64,000 nt of DNA, from positions 186,001-250,000 of the forward strand of contig FQLW01000005.1 of assembly GCA_900120415.1 (NCBI GenBank). The letters are read 5' to 3'. The position numbers were made by a program, and so were the translations under genes. The DNA is from Urmitella timonensis (GTDB lineage Bacteria; Actinomycetota; Actinomycetes; Actinomycetales; Actinomycetaceae). Positions 6,910 through 16,764 of the stretch are shown here, piece after piece. The number at the start of each line of letters is the position of its first letter. Within the stretch, counting starts at the first letter, position 1. The notes beneath the pieces were generated by a model. The model was not told where the DNA came from. It made no database searches and saw nothing but the letters and a program-made list of their open reading frames with translations.

Positions 6910-7746
6910 GTGTTATATCGGATGCTGAAAATATTCTTAGGGCCAGTCCTGAAAGTCCTTTATCGTCCTTGGATTAAGGGGGCGGAAAAGATTCCCGGTA
7001 CTGGACCGGCGATTTTAGCTTCCAATCATCTAGCGGTGATTGACTCATTCTTCTTACCGCTGATGATAGAGCGGGAAGTTGTTTTCGTAGGGAAAGCCGA
7101 CTATTTCACCGGAAAAGGCTTTAAAGGTGCTTTTGTGAAATGGTTTATGACCCGCGTGGGCACGATTCCGATTGATCGTTCTGGGGGGAAGAAATCCCAG
7201 GCAGCTTTGCAAAAAGGTCTAGCGCGTCTGCAATCGGGAGAACTGTTCGGTATCTACCCCGAGGGAACTCGCAGCCCAGACGGGCGGCTATACCGTGGTA
7301 AGACCGGGGTGGCGCGTTTAGCGCTCCGCTCCGGAGCGCCAGTTATTCCAGTGGCGATGATTGGTACGAACATTGCTCAGCCGATAGGAACCAAGATTCC
7401 GCGTCTGCACCGCATTGGGGTGGTTATTGGCGATCCCTTGGATTTTTCTCGCTATCAGGGGATGGAAGATGACCGCTATGTTTTGCGGGCAATAACCGAC
7501 GAAATCATGTATTCCTTAATGAGCCTGTCGGGGCAAGAATATGTGGATTTGTATGCGGCTGACGTGAAAAAAGCACTGGCTAGCAAAGAGGGTACGGACG
7601 AGGACGCAGCCGCGACTTCCGAAAGGAAAGTAGTGGCTCCCGGAGGGCGAAAAGCCCCGGAAGTAGAGATTCCCGAACCTCCAGCAGAGAGCGCTGCTGA
7701 AAGCGAGCCTAAAGAAAATCCCGAAAATACACAGGTAGATGACTAG
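6910..7746 (+). CDS. plsC: 1-acyl-sn-glycerol-3-phosphate acyltransferase
   Basis: 278 residues from the GTG at 6910, chosen because GGAAGGA lies just upstream and family members start close to this point (LYRMLKIFLGP); an upstream TTG at 6874 is also open. The acyltransferase motif NHLAVID supplies His40 and Asp45, and YPEGTRS (about 116–122) binds the phosphate of lysophosphatidic acid. Makes phosphatidic acid at the membrane. The last 60 residues are charged and likely disordered. Confidence 0.92.
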   Translation: MLYRMLKIFLGPVLKVLYRPWIKGAEKIPGTGPAILASNHLAVIDSFFLPLMIEREVVFVGKADYFTGKGFKGAFVKWFMTRVGTIPIDRSGGKKSQAALQKGLARLQSGELFGIYPEGTRSPDGRLYRGKTGVARLALRSGAPVIPVAMIGTNIAQPIGTKIPRLHRIGVVIGDPLDFSRYQGMEDDRYVLRAITDEIMYSLMSLSGQEYVDLYAADVKKALASKEGTDEDAAATSERKVVAPGGRKAPEVEIPEPPAESAAESEPKENPENTQVDD

Positions 7747-7994
7747 AGCGAAGAATTTGCGAATCTAGCTGTTTGTCTCGGAAGAATCTTCGAGAAAATC
7801 TAGCGAGTTGGTCACCTAGGTAGTAAATCTTTGACTGTGATTTCTGGGGCGAAACTGGGAGTACCACTGATAATGGGCTTATCGTTCTTTCTCTATAAGG
7901 ACGGATTTTAGCTTCGTGGAGTCAGCTGCGCCTTATCGACTAGACTAATACTCGTCGGGGCCAAAACTGGCCAAACAATTCTTTTGGAGGACTT

Positions 7995-9206
7995 ATGACC
8001 ATTAAACGTGTGGCACTGCTTACTGCTGGCGGATTTGCGCCCTGTCTATCATCTGCGGTTGGCGGGTTGATTGAACGTTATACCGAACTGGCTCCTGAAG
8101 TTGAAATCATTGCCTACAAGCATGGTTATCACGGGCTATTGTCAAAGAACTATTACGTTGTAGATCAACAGGCACGTGAAAATGCTGGTTTGCTGCATAA
8201 ATTTGGCGGATCCTCGATTGGTAACTCGCGGGTGAAACTAACTAATAAAAAGGATTTGGTCGCAAGGGGATTAGTTAAAGAATCAGATGATCCGCTACAG
8301 GTTGCTGCTAATCGCCTGGTAGAGGACGGGGTTGATGTCCTGCACACTATCGGTGGAGATGACACTAACACTACTGCCGCTGATCTTGCCCATTACCTGC
8401 ATGAACACGACTATGAGCTAACTGTAGTTGGGCTGCCGAAGACTATTGATAATGATATTGTTCCGGTTCGTCAATCTCTGGGGGCATGGACCGCGGCCGA
8501 TAGTGGCGCTCTTTATGCTGAACACGTAATTGGCGAATGCCAGTCTAATCCTCGGGAACTGATTATCCATGAGGTTATGGGACGTAACTGTGGTTATTTA
8601 ACGGCTGCTACCGCTCGTTCTTACCGGAAACTGCTTGATCAAAAACAATGGGTTCCTTCTTTGGGGTTGTCTCGCGAATCCCGTGAGATTCACGCGATTT
8701 TTGTTCCTGAGGCACATATTGATATCGAGGCCGAAGCTGACCGGCTCAAGAAAGTTATGGATGAGGTGGGTAATGTTAATATTTTCCTCTCCGAAGGAGC
8801 TGGGGTTAGCGAGATTGTAGAGCAACTGGAGGAAGCTGGAGAAACAGTTCCACGTGATCCCTTTGGTCATGTGCAGCTAGATAAAATCAACCCCGGACAG
8901 TGGTTTGCCAAACAGTTTGCGGCACGTATTGGTGCCGAGAAAGTTATGGTACAAAAGTCTGGATACTTCTCTCGGGCTTCCGCCGCTGGGGAAGAAGATT
9001 TGCGTTTGATTAAATCTATGACCGATTATGCAGTGGAATGTGCTTTTGCCGGTAAAGCCGGTTTGATTGGGCATGATGAAGAAAATGGGGATTTGCTGTC
9101 CTCTATTGATTTTGCTCGGGTTAAAGGTGGAAAAGCCTTTGATATTGAAACCGACTGGTTCAAAGAAATGATGGTCGAAATCGGACAGGAAGTTCGTCCG
9201 GCATAA
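7995..9206 (+). CDS. pfp: Pyrophosphate-dependent 6-phosphofructokinase
   Basis: 403 residues, colinear with the Propionibacterium freudenreichii type. Interconverts fructose 6-phosphate and fructose 1,6-bisphosphate. The phosphoryl-donor site reads GGDDT (120–124), with Asp123 where ATP enzymes have Gly, and the catalytic loop reads PKTIDND with Lys149 where ATP enzymes have Gly; both mark use of pyrophosphate. MGRNCGY binds the sugar phosphate. GGAGG precedes the ATG by seven bases. A strong terminator follows, so it is probably transcribed alone. Confidence 0.93.
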   Translation: MTIKRVALLTAGGFAPCLSSAVGGLIERYTELAPEVEIIAYKHGYHGLLSKNYYVVDQQARENAGLLHKFGGSSIGNSRVKLTNKKDLVARGLVKESDDPLQVAANRLVEDGVDVLHTIGGDDTNTTAADLAHYLHEHDYELTVVGLPKTIDNDIVPVRQSLGAWTAADSGALYAEHVIGECQSNPRELIIHEVMGRNCGYLTAATARSYRKLLDQKQWVPSLGLSRESREIHAIFVPEAHIDIEAEADRLKKVMDEVGNVNIFLSEGAGVSEIVEQLEEAGETVPRDPFGHVQLDKINPGQWFAKQFAARIGAEKVMVQKSGYFSRASAAGEEDLRLIKSMTDYAVECAFAGKAGLIGHDEENGDLLSSIDFARVKGGKAFDIETDWFKEMMVEIGQEVRPA

Positions 9207-9224
9207 GTTAGGAGGCATTGCTAT

Positions 9225-9266
9225 TTTGGGGCTCGCCGCAACAGCGGCGAGCCCCAAAAACTTTTT
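9225..9266 (+). terminator. Rho-independent terminator after pfp
   Basis: A perfect 15-bp stem (9225–9239 against 9244–9258) with a 4-base loop, GC-rich in the middle, then a run of A and CTTTTT. It lies 19 bases after the pfp stop codon. Confidence 0.9.
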
Positions 9267-9386
9267 AGCGCCCCTCAATCAGGGATATTCGCATTTATCA
9301 GCAGATTTATAAAATGGGATGATGTATAGCTCCTTGCTGCGCATTTCATTCGGCGGACTTTTCCGTCCTTAGAAATAAAACTCAGT

Positions 9387-10796
9387 ATGGTTGGTTTTGT
9401 GGACGATAAAACCCTTAAAGCCTTAAATTCTTGGCGTAAATGCCCGGCGCAACAACAGCCCACTTATCCTGAACAGGGAGAACTGCAAGATAAGCTGGCA
9501 GATTTACGTACTCGTCCTCCCTTAGTATTCGCCGGGGAAGTGGACTCCCTAAAAAAACTGTTAGGGGAAGCTAGCCAAGGACGAGCCTTTGCTTTGACCG
9601 GCGGGGACTGTGCGGAAACTTTCGCGGAATCAACTGCCAATCGGGTGCGGCTCAAAATCCAAACCATTTTGCAGATGGCGATTGTCCTAACCTACGGAGC
9701 GTCCCTACCGATTATAAAAATGGGCAGAATGGCTGGTCAATACGCTAAGCCTCGCTCTAGCGATACCGAAACCCGCGATGGGGTAACTTTGCCTTCTTAC
9801 CGGGGAGATGCAGTTAATTCTTTTGAGTTTACTTTGGAATCCCGCACCCCCAATCCATCTCGACTGCTAGATACCTACACTCGTTCAGGGACAACCCTGA
9901 ACCTGATCCGTGCCTTTACCCAAGGTGGTTATGCCGATTTACATCGAGTGCACGAATGGAATCGAGGTTTTACTTCCAACCCCGCCTATAAACGTTTCGA
10001 TGCTTTAGCCTGCGATATTGACCGCGCGATTTCTTTTATGGACGCGGCGGGAGTCAGCTCAGCGGAGCTACGTACCGTAGATTTTTACAGTGCCCACGAG
10101 TCGCTACTTCTCGAATATGAACAAGCAATGACCAGGGTAGATTCCCGTACAGGGAATCTATACGATACATCGGCACATTTCCTTTGGATAGGGGAGCGTA
10201 CCCGCCAGTTAGATGGGGCTCACGTTGAACAACTATCGCAGGTTTCCAATCCTTTGGGGGTGAAAGTCGGTCCAGATGCCAACCCAGATGATTTGGCGCG
10301 CCTGCAAGACAAGCTTAACCCTAAAGCGGAGCCGGGGCGTTTATCTTTCATTACCCGCATGGGGGCGCGCGAACTTCAAACCTCTCTACCGGCGCTATTA
10401 GAGGCACAGAAACGGGACGGACGTCCGGTAACCTGGATGTGTGACCCGATGCATGGCAATACTATGCAATCATCTTCCGGGTACAAGACCCGCAGTTTTG
10501 AACGCATATTAGAGGAGGTCGCGAGCTTTTTTGCTGCTCATGCGGAGGCTAACACTATCCCGGGAGGCATACACGTCGAGCTGACCGGGGATGATGTTAC
10601 CGAGGTAATTGGGGGCAGTGAACAGGTAACTGAGGAATCTTTGAAAACCCGATACGAGACCCGGGTAGATCCTCGGCTTAACCATCAGCAGTCCCTGGAA
10701 TTGGCTTTCCAAGTGGCGGAAATGTTGCAGGAACGCCACGACACTTTAGGTAATCCTTTACGCCGACCGCTAGAGCCGTGGGGATATTCAGTCTAA
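9387..10796 (+). CDS. aroG: 3-deoxy-7-phosphoheptulonate synthase, class II
   Basis: 469 residues, the length of the plant/actinobacterial class II enzymes. Condenses phosphoenolpyruvate and erythrose 4-phosphate, the first step to chorismate and aromatic amino acids. Family blocks are clear: FALTGGDCAETFAE (metal-binding Cys), IKMGRMAGQYAKPRSS, and late WMCDPMHGNTM and GGIHVELTGDDVTE. In mycobacteria the same gene (Rv2178c) sits beside pknL, as here. The ATG at 9387 lacks a strong ribosome site. I saw no leader peptide or attenuator in the 120 bases upstream. Confidence 0.96.
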   Translation: MVGFVDDKTLKALNSWRKCPAQQQPTYPEQGELQDKLADLRTRPPLVFAGEVDSLKKLLGEASQGRAFALTGGDCAETFAESTANRVRLKIQTILQMAIVLTYGASLPIIKMGRMAGQYAKPRSSDTETRDGVTLPSYRGDAVNSFEFTLESRTPNPSRLLDTYTRSGTTLNLIRAFTQGGYADLHRVHEWNRGFTSNPAYKRFDALACDIDRAISFMDAAGVSSAELRTVDFYSAHESLLLEYEQAMTRVDSRTGNLYDTSAHFLWIGERTRQLDGAHVEQLSQVSNPLGVKVGPDANPDDLARLQDKLNPKAEPGRLSFITRMGARELQTSLPALLEAQKRDGRPVTWMCDPMHGNTMQSSSGYKTRSFERILEEVASFFAAHAEANTIPGGIHVELTGDDVTEVIGGSEQVTEESLKTRYETRVDPRLNHQQSLELAFQVAEMLQERHDTLGNPLRRPLEPWGYSV

Positions 10797-10812
10797 GGGA
10801 TTCGCCTTAGAC
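10791..10812. terminator. Short hairpin at the aroG stop
   Basis: GTCTAAGG and CCTTAGAC pair perfectly (8 bp) around a GATTCG loop; the TAA stop lies inside the left arm. It lies between convergent aroG and the kinase gene. Without a T-tract its terminator role is uncertain. Confidence 0.4.
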
Positions 10813-10907
10813 TACTCGCCACCCCCAGTTGGGTTTCCCAAAATAAGCGCTATCGCGCAAGCTAAGCTGCGTCCCTAGTCGTTTTGCGTCCTCTAAAATA
10901 ATCGTGG

Positions 10908-13133
10908 CTATACGTAAGTTAAAGTAACTGTAGAGCCTGATTTTAGTTTCGTTCCCCCGGATGGGGATTGGGAATAGACGCGATTAGGGGATATCCCTAA
11001 CAGTTCCTTTCGGATCTTTACCTGGAAACCTAGTGATTCTAGCTTTTGTTTCGCTTCACTCATGCTCAGTGACGACACATTAGGTACTGTCACCATTTCT
11101 GGTCCTAAAGAAATCCGTACTTTGACTTTATCCCCATGGTAAACGGTGCTTTCTGCTGCCGGTTCTTGGGCGATAACCTTTCCTCGCGCCACAGAATCGG
11201 AATACTCGGTGCTCTTTTCCATCTGTACTTTCAAATCAGCGAGAATCTTGGCGGCCTCCGCCTCGTTCTTACCCGCTAAATCCGGCAATTTGATTGGTTC
11301 TTTACCTTTTGAAATTGTCAGTTTCACCGGTGAATCGTGGCGTAAGGAAGTGCCAGCAGTGGGGTCGGTCGAAATTATTTTCCCTTTTTCTACCTCGTCC
11401 GAGTATTCTTCAACCTTTTCTGCTAGCTTTAACTTCGCTTCTTTCAGTAAGGCTACCGCCTGTTCATGGTCTTTACCTACCAGTTCAGGAACTTTTACAT
11501 ATTCAATCCCGCGAGAAATATATAGAGTTACCAGCGAGTTCTTCCGGGCTTTACTTCCCGCTTTGGGGGTAGTTCGGATTGCCTTATCCTGGTTTACGGT
11601 ATCGGAATATTCGCGCACGGTTTTTACTTTTAACTGCGCCTTAGTTAGCAGCGATTCGGCTTGAGTAGCGGTTTTGTCCTGTATGTTAGGTACGGTTACT
11701 GTTCCGCCCGGTCCGAAAGTGAAATACCATCCAGCTATTGCCCCACTGCTCACTAAAAGTAGGGAGATAACCAGTGCCCATATCCAGCGCTTTTTACCTT
11801 TAGAGCGGCGCGGTTGCTCTGTGGTAGCGGCTTTATTAAAACTCTGTCCGTTCGCCTTTGCTTTAGTAATAGCCTGGGCGGGGTTACGGTTCCCGCTTGA
11901 CTTAGCTGGTCGTGATGTCGGTTGAACCGGCTGCGCGGAAGAACCGGTTTCCCAGTTAGAGGCAGGGCTAGAAGGACGGGTAGGGGCGGCGGGTATTTCG
12001 GGCTCTGCCAGATGGAAAACCGGGAGAACCGCGGTTCCGCCCTTTCCTAGGGGAGTGTGTTCTGTTTCGCTCTCTGGGCTCGGGTTTTGAGGACGCTTTG
12101 CTTTGCGTTCTTTGAGCGTAGGGCTAAGGCAGCTAGATACTGCTTGCACCAGCTCTAAGGCGAGTGAGGCATCGGCGGGACGTTCGCTGACATTTCGGGC
12201 GGTAAGCGCCGCGATTAGGTCATCTACTTCGCTAGGAATCCAGGGAAGTAAATCGGAAAGAGCCGGTACGTCCTCGCTTACATGCCGCCAAGCAGTCCGA
12301 ATCGCGGTATCACTTTGAAAAGGAGCTATCCCGCTGATGAGCTCATAAAGCATAATTCCAGCAGAATATACGTCACAGCGCGCATCGGAACTGGTTTGTG
12401 AAATCAGTTCGGGAGCCAGATAGTTCACAGTCCCCATAACCGAGCCGGTAGTGTTGCCAGTTGCTTGATTAACGGCGTGTGCTAAACCAAAGTCTGCCAC
12501 CTTGACCTGCCCGCTAGGGGTAAGCAGAATGTTTTCGGGTTTAATGTCCCGGTGAATAATCTGCATACTGTGGGCGGCTTGCAACGCTGCCAGAACTTGG
12601 GCGGTAATCTCTAAATCTCGTCCTAAAGATAATGTTCCTTCCCGCGTGAGCACCTGCCGCAAGTTAGGGCCGTTTACAAATTCCATCACTAGGTAGGGGC
12701 GTCGTCGCCAAATCCCCTGATCAAAAATTTGCACAATTTCTGGGTGCATTAGGCGGGCAGCTGAGCGCGCTTCTGCCTCGAAACGTTCAACTAGGGAAGT
12801 GGTGTTAGCCAGGTGAGGGTGCATTATTTTTAACGCCACGTCCCGCCCTAAACGTTCATCGTGAGCACGGTAAACACTGGCCATGCCCCCGGTGTCGATA
12901 ACTTTTACTATCCGGTATCTTCCATCAATCAGCCGTTTTAGCATTTGGTCGTTATCTGGGGCGCTTTGGTTTTCAGAAGGAATCTGTCCCAGCTCAGTTT
13001 GCTTGGGGGCGGGCGGTAAAACCCGAGGATTCGCTTGAGCGGCATTATCTGTACTTTTTGACGGCATATTTGCGCTATGCGAATCCTGCGGGTTGGAGCG
13101 AGAGTGCCCGGTATCGTCCGTTTCGATTCTCAT
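10908..13133 (-). CDS. pknL: Serine/threonine protein kinase with PASTA repeats, PknL-like
   Basis: 741 residues. A disordered N-terminus (1–70) is followed by a Hanks-type kinase domain (about 73–340) with Lys102, HRDIKPEN (194–201) and DFG (214–216). A Pro/Ser-rich linker, one membrane helix (about 450–470) and four extracellular PASTA repeats to the end follow. PASTA repeats bind peptidoglycan fragments, so this kinase probably couples wall state to cytoplasmic targets. The divergent gene beside it is a Rv2175c-type DNA-binding protein, which in M. tuberculosis is the PknL substrate. The start is uncertain: no clear ribosome site precedes 13133. Confidence 0.93.
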   Translation of the reverse strand: MRIETDDTGHSRSNPQDSHSANMPSKSTDNAAQANPRVLPPAPKQTELGQIPSENQSAPDNDQMLKRLIDGRYRIVKVIDTGGMASVYRAHDERLGRDVALKIMHPHLANTTSLVERFEAEARSAARLMHPEIVQIFDQGIWRRRPYLVMEFVNGPNLRQVLTREGTLSLGRDLEITAQVLAALQAAHSMQIIHRDIKPENILLTPSGQVKVADFGLAHAVNQATGNTTGSVMGTVNYLAPELISQTSSDARCDVYSAGIMLYELISGIAPFQSDTAIRTAWRHVSEDVPALSDLLPWIPSEVDDLIAALTARNVSERPADASLALELVQAVSSCLSPTLKERKAKRPQNPSPESETEHTPLGKGGTAVLPVFHLAEPEIPAAPTRPSSPASNWETGSSAQPVQPTSRPAKSSGNRNPAQAITKAKANGQSFNKAATTEQPRRSKGKKRWIWALVISLLLVSSGAIAGWYFTFGPGGTVTVPNIQDKTATQAESLLTKAQLKVKTVREYSDTVNQDKAIRTTPKAGSKARKNSLVTLYISRGIEYVKVPELVGKDHEQAVALLKEAKLKLAEKVEEYSDEVEKGKIISTDPTAGTSLRHDSPVKLTISKGKEPIKLPDLAGKNEAEAAKILADLKVQMEKSTEYSDSVARGKVIAQEPAAESTVYHGDKVKVRISLGPEMVTVPNVSSLSMSEAKQKLESLGFQVKIRKELLGISPNRVYSQSPSGGTKLKSGSTVTLTYV

Positions 13134-13217
13134 ATTTTCATCTTAAAGGGAGAAAAGAGGATTGGCGGTAAACGGCGCGGATAGGACGCGGCTTGCCCCC
13201 TCAGATAGGGTGGGAGT

Positions 13218-13559
13218 ATGGATATGATTAGTTTTAAGGAAGCAGCTGAGCGGCTGGGCATAAAGGTTACTCGTGCCCATCGCCTATTAAATGAGCATCG
13301 CCTATTAGCTTTGCCCGATTCGCAGGGGAAACTGCAAATCGTAGCTGATTGTTTACTGGATACTCCCGAGGGGTGGACCTTAGTGGAGCGTTTACCGGGA
13401 ACTATGCTCACCTTGCTGGATGGAGGTTTTTCTACCCAAGAGGCAACCGAGTGGGTACTGTCACCGCAGCCATTGTTAGATGGGCAGCGACCGCTTGATT
13501 TATTGCGGGTCGGCACTCACAGCACCGTGAACGCAGTAGCAGCCATGCAGGCTCTATAG
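13218..13559 (+). CDS. Rv2175c-family DNA-binding protein
   Basis: 113 residues. The N-terminal half reads as a MerR/excisionase-like winged helix (ISFKEAAERLGIKVTRAHRLLNEHRL), and the C-terminal half (from about 50) matches the Rv2175c tail, including GGFSTQEATEWVL. In M. tuberculosis the homologue binds DNA and is phosphorylated by PknL; gene order is the same here. GGGAG at 13212 is better spaced for the second ATG at 13224, so the protein may lack the first two residues. It is divergent from the kinase gene and convergent with idsA, with only two bases between their stop codons. Confidence 0.85.
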   Translation: MDMISFKEAAERLGIKVTRAHRLLNEHRLLALPDSQGKLQIVADCLLDTPEGWTLVERLPGTMLTLLDGGFSTQEATEWVLSPQPLLDGQRPLDLLRVGTHSTVNAVAAMQAL

Positions 13560-13561
13560 GG

Positions 13562-14632
13562 CTAAGATTTGCGTTCTACCAGCAAACGTCCAAGTTCTAA
13601 TAGCGCCTCGCGTCCGCTCTGATTGAAATTTCCGTTTTCTACCAGAGCATTTCCGCGCATCGCATATTCATTAATCAACTCACGATGCTTATCACGTACC
13701 CCCTGTTCGTTTAAGGCTTGGGTGAGTTCTTGAATCTGTTCGCTAGTGGCGGCGCGATTGGCAAAGACTTGTTGGAGTTTTTCGAGGGCGTTTTCAGATA
13801 GCATCTGTCTAGCTAGTGACCACAGAACGGTTTTCTTCCCCTCGGTTAAATCGCCCCCTGCCGGTTTACCTGTTTGTCTGGGGTTGCCGAATACTCCCAG
13901 TTCATCGTCACATAGTTGGAAAGCAATGCCCCAGTATTCTCCAATTGCAAATAGGGTTTTCAACTGGCTATCGCTGGCATTTGCTAGGCGAGCCCCCAAG
14001 GTTAAAGGGTGAGCCACCGAGTAGCGCCCTGATTTGTGACGAATAACGGTTAGAATCTGCTCTAGCGCGGTGGCGGGGTCAAGGTTATCGGTTTCTAGGC
14101 GTAAATCTAGGTATTGACCGACCCCAACTTCCCGGGTCATTTCGGTCCAGTTTGTGAAGAATTCATATCCGGTTTCCAGGGTGCTCGCTACGTTAAAAGC
14201 GTAGTAATCGGCTACTGCTAGCAGTACATCCCCGAGGAGAATTCCTGCCATTTTTCCGTATTCTGTGCTGTTTCCCTGCCGGTTTCCCGCCTGGTGATTT
14301 TTAGTGAAACTAATATGGGTAGCGTCTTTTCCCCGCCTGAGTGGCGCATTGTCAATAATGTCGTCATGTACGAGGGCGCTAGCCTGGTAAATTTCTAACG
14401 CTATCGCCAGGTCGTAGACCCCCCTAGGGGGAGTGGCTTGACCGCCGCTGATAGCAGCGAATCCAGTTTGGGCGAGTCGCGCGCGGGTACGTTTTCCGCC
14501 ACGAAGAGAGGCTAGACCCACTTCGAATAGTTCTTCTATTCCCTCTAAGTTACGCCAAGGCTGGATTCCTTCTTTCCAGGCTTTGGGCAATAATTCCTCT
14601 ATCTGGGTGGAAAAATCCTGGTTGTTTGGCAT
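13562..14632 (-). CDS. idsA: Polyprenyl (geranylgeranyl-type) diphosphate synthase
   Basis: 356 residues. Builds C15–C20 or longer isoprenyl diphosphates from isopentenyl diphosphate for quinones, carotenoids or lipid carriers. First aspartate-rich motif DDIID (90–94), followed by the RRGK block; the second motif is CDDELG (about 242). GGKRTRARL (45–53) binds isopentenyl diphosphate. Chain length cannot be set safely by eye. It lies beside pknL and Rv2175c as in mycobacteria (Rv2173). It is divergent from sigA. Confidence 0.93.
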   Translation of the reverse strand: MPNNQDFSTQIEELLPKAWKEGIQPWRNLEGIEELFEVGLASLRGGKRTRARLAQTGFAAISGGQATPPRGVYDLAIALEIYQASALVHDDIIDNAPLRRGKDATHISFTKNHQAGNRQGNSTEYGKMAGILLGDVLLAVADYYAFNVASTLETGYEFFTNWTEMTREVGVGQYLDLRLETDNLDPATALEQILTVIRHKSGRYSVAHPLTLGARLANASDSQLKTLFAIGEYWGIAFQLCDDELGVFGNPRQTGKPAGGDLTEGKKTVLWSLARQMLSENALEKLQQVFANRAATSEQIQELTQALNEQGVRDKHRELINEYAMRGNALVENGNFNQSGREALLELGRLLVERKS

Positions 14633-14767
14633 TAGTTGCTACTCCGTTCCCGTTTTTCTCTCCTCTAGCCGCGAAATAATCTCTAGATTTGTGCTAGAAA
14701 GTGTGGTATTGAATTATAATTATTGAGCATTCTCTGTGAAATCGTTTAGAAATCAGGAAAGGTCGCT

Positions 14768-16636
14768 GTGACTCCTAAACCTGCTCAATCTGAATCTAGC
14801 GCTAATAGTTCCGCTAAAGCGAACGCTACCAAGGGCGCTACCAAGAAAACTACTGCTGCAAAGAGCGCTAAAAGTGCAGCAAAATCGGCAGACAAGTCTA
14901 CAAAAACAGCCAGTAAAACTGCTACTAAGAAAAAAGCAACTGGCACTAAGGCAGCGGCAAAGACAAAAGCTACCTCTGCCTCTGTAGCCGCCAGCAAGAC
15001 TAAAGCTAAGTCTACTGCTGTAAAGCCAGCCGCAAAGAAAGCAAGTTCGGGGAAGAAAACTACTGCGCCGAAAAAAACAGCTGCTAAAAGTACTGCTAAG
15101 ACTACGGCAAGCGCTTCTAAGAGTTCCACAGCTGCAAAGAAAACTGCCTCCAAGAAAACTACCGCTAAGAAAGCCAGCTCCGCCAGTGCACAGGTAGAAA
15201 AAGCCGAGGGGAAAGAAACCACAGCCAAGTCGCAAAAGAAAACTACTTCCAAAAAAACTACCTCAGCGAAGAAAACAACTGCGAAGAAACCGGTAACGAA
15301 GAAGGCAGCTTCAAAGAAAACCAATAGCAAGCAAACCAGTGCCAAGAAAAAAGAAGCAGCGGTCTTGCCAGCCGAGGAAGAAAAAGAGCTGCTAGAAGCG
15401 CCACTCGCTGAGGACGAGGGGGCGGGTGAACCTGAAGAACACGATTTAACCGCTGAAGAAGACGAGGACATTGACATTGATGTCGAATTCGACCTCGATG
15501 AGGACGATAATGACGATGATGATGACCTGCACGGTGAAGATCGCGAACCGGAGGACGACGAGGAAGAAGAAGCCGACACTGCTCCCGGCAATGCTCTCGA
15601 CGGATTGAACAAGGCGATTGCCCAGGCAAAAGCTAATGCCAAGGGGCAAAAGAAAGGCAATTCGTTCACGGTTTCTGATTCTGATGAAACCGATGAACCG
15701 GCACAGCGGGTCACGGTGGCGGGGGCTACCGCCGATCCGGTCAAGGACTACCTAAAACAGATTGGCAAAGTAGCCTTGCTTAACGCTGCCGAAGAAGTCG
15801 ATTTGGCTCGCCGGATTGAAGCCGGTCTTTACGCTGACCACAAGCTAGAGACGGAATCAGATAACCTGACTTCCAAGATGCGTCGCGATTTGCATTCCTT
15901 GTCAATAGATGGGCAACACGCCAAGAATCATCTGTTAGAAGCTAATCTGCGGCTGGTGGTTTCGCTGGCGAAACGTTACACCGGTCGGGGAATGTTGTTC
16001 TTGGATCTAATCCAAGAGGGTAATCTGGGTCTGATTCGAGCAGTAGAAAAGTTCGATTACACCAAGGGATATAAGTTTTCTACCTACGCTACTTGGTGGA
16101 TTCGGCAGGCGATTACTCGCGCTATGGCTGACCAGGCGCGCACTATTCGTATTCCTGTTCACATGGTGGAAGTTATCAACAAGTTGGCCAGGGTGCAGCG
16201 ACAAATGTTGCAGGATTTAGGGCGCGAACCTACTCCGGAGGAACTGGCTAAAGAGCTAGATATGACTCCTGAAAAAGTGGTAGAGGTGCAAAAGTATGGT
16301 CGCGAACCAATTTCTTTGCATACTCCGCTGGGCGAGGACGGCGACAGCGAATTCGGGGATTTGATTGAGGACTCCGAGGCAGTAGTACCTGCCGATGCAG
16401 TCAGCTTCACCTTGTTACAGGAGCAGCTGCGACACGTCCTGGACACGCTTTCCGAGCGCGAAGCTGGGGTAGTGTCGATGCGTTTCGGTTTAGGTGATGG
16501 ACAGGCAAAGACTTTGGATGAGATTGGCAAAGTTTACGGGGTAACTCGCGAACGCATCCGCCAGATTGAGTCGAAAACCATGTCTAAGCTGCGACATCCC
16601 TCCCGCAGTCAAGTGCTGCGCGACTATCTAGACTAG
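14768..16636 (+). CDS. sigA: Primary RNA polymerase sigma factor with histone-like tail
   Basis: 622 residues from the GTG at 14768, with AGGAAAGG just upstream. Residues 1–205 are almost entirely Lys, Ala, Thr and Ser in AKKTT-like repeats; 206–275 is strongly acidic; the conserved sigma core starts near 318 ([16 protein letters not shown], region 1.2). Region 2 ([25 protein letters not shown] is its start) and region 4.2 ([19 protein letters not shown]) are intact. It recognises housekeeping promoters. TATAAT at 14715–14720 is a likely −10 box for its own promoter. A terminator follows. Basic tails occur in other actinobacterial SigA proteins; this one is long. Confidence 0.97.
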   Translation: MTPKPAQSESSANSSAKANATKGATKKTTAAKSAKSAAKSADKSTKTASKTATKKKATGTKAAAKTKATSASVAASKTKAKSTAVKPAAKKASSGKKTTAPKKTAAKSTAKTTASASKSSTAAKKTASKKTTAKKASSASAQVEKAEGKETTAKSQKKTTSKKTTSAKKTTAKKPVTKKAASKKTNSKQTSAKKKEAAVLPAEEEKELLEAPLAEDEGAGEPEEHDLTAEEDEDIDIDVEFDLDEDDNDDDDDLHGEDREPEDDEEEEADTAPGNALDGLNKAIAQAKANAKGQKKGNSFTVSDSDETDEPAQRVTVAGATADPVKDYLKQIGKVALLNAAEEVDLARRIEAGLYADHKLETESDNLTSKMRRDLHSLSIDGQHAKNHLLEANLRLVVSLAKRYTGRGMLFLDLIQEGNLGLIRAVEKFDYTKGYKFSTYATWWIRQAITRAMADQARTIRIPVHMVEVINKLARVQRQMLQDLGREPTPEELAKELDMTPEKVVEVQKYGREPISLHTPLGEDGDSEFGDLIEDSEAVVPADAVSFTLLQEQLRHVLDTLSEREAGVVSMRFGLGDGQAKTLDEIGKVYGVTRERIRQIESKTMSKLRHPSRSQVLRDYLD

Positions 16637-16660
16637 CGTATCACCACGCTTTTATCGTTT

Positions 16661-16700
16661 CGGCGTCCTAGCGAAAAGCTAGGACGCCGAGTTAATTTTT
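16661..16700 (+). terminator. Rho-independent terminator after sigA
   Basis: CGGCGTCCTAGC (16661–16672) pairs perfectly with GCTAGGACGCCG (16678–16689), with a GAAAA loop, followed by AGTTAATTTTT. Confidence 0.9.
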
Positions 16701-16764
16701 GCCGGACGCGAAAGCAAGGCAAGTGAGCGTGACTTCAGCACGCCCTCAAGTAAAGATAGAAAAC

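Noticed and set aside
9258-9386. Attenuator or T-box before aroG
   Set aside because: No leader peptide rich in aromatic codons and no T-box sequence; only the upstream pfp terminator is convincing.
14785-15744. 319-codon open frame on the minus strand of sigA
   Set aside because: It is the mirror of the Lys/Ala-rich repeat codons, with long Ser and Ala/Val/Phe runs and no family features.
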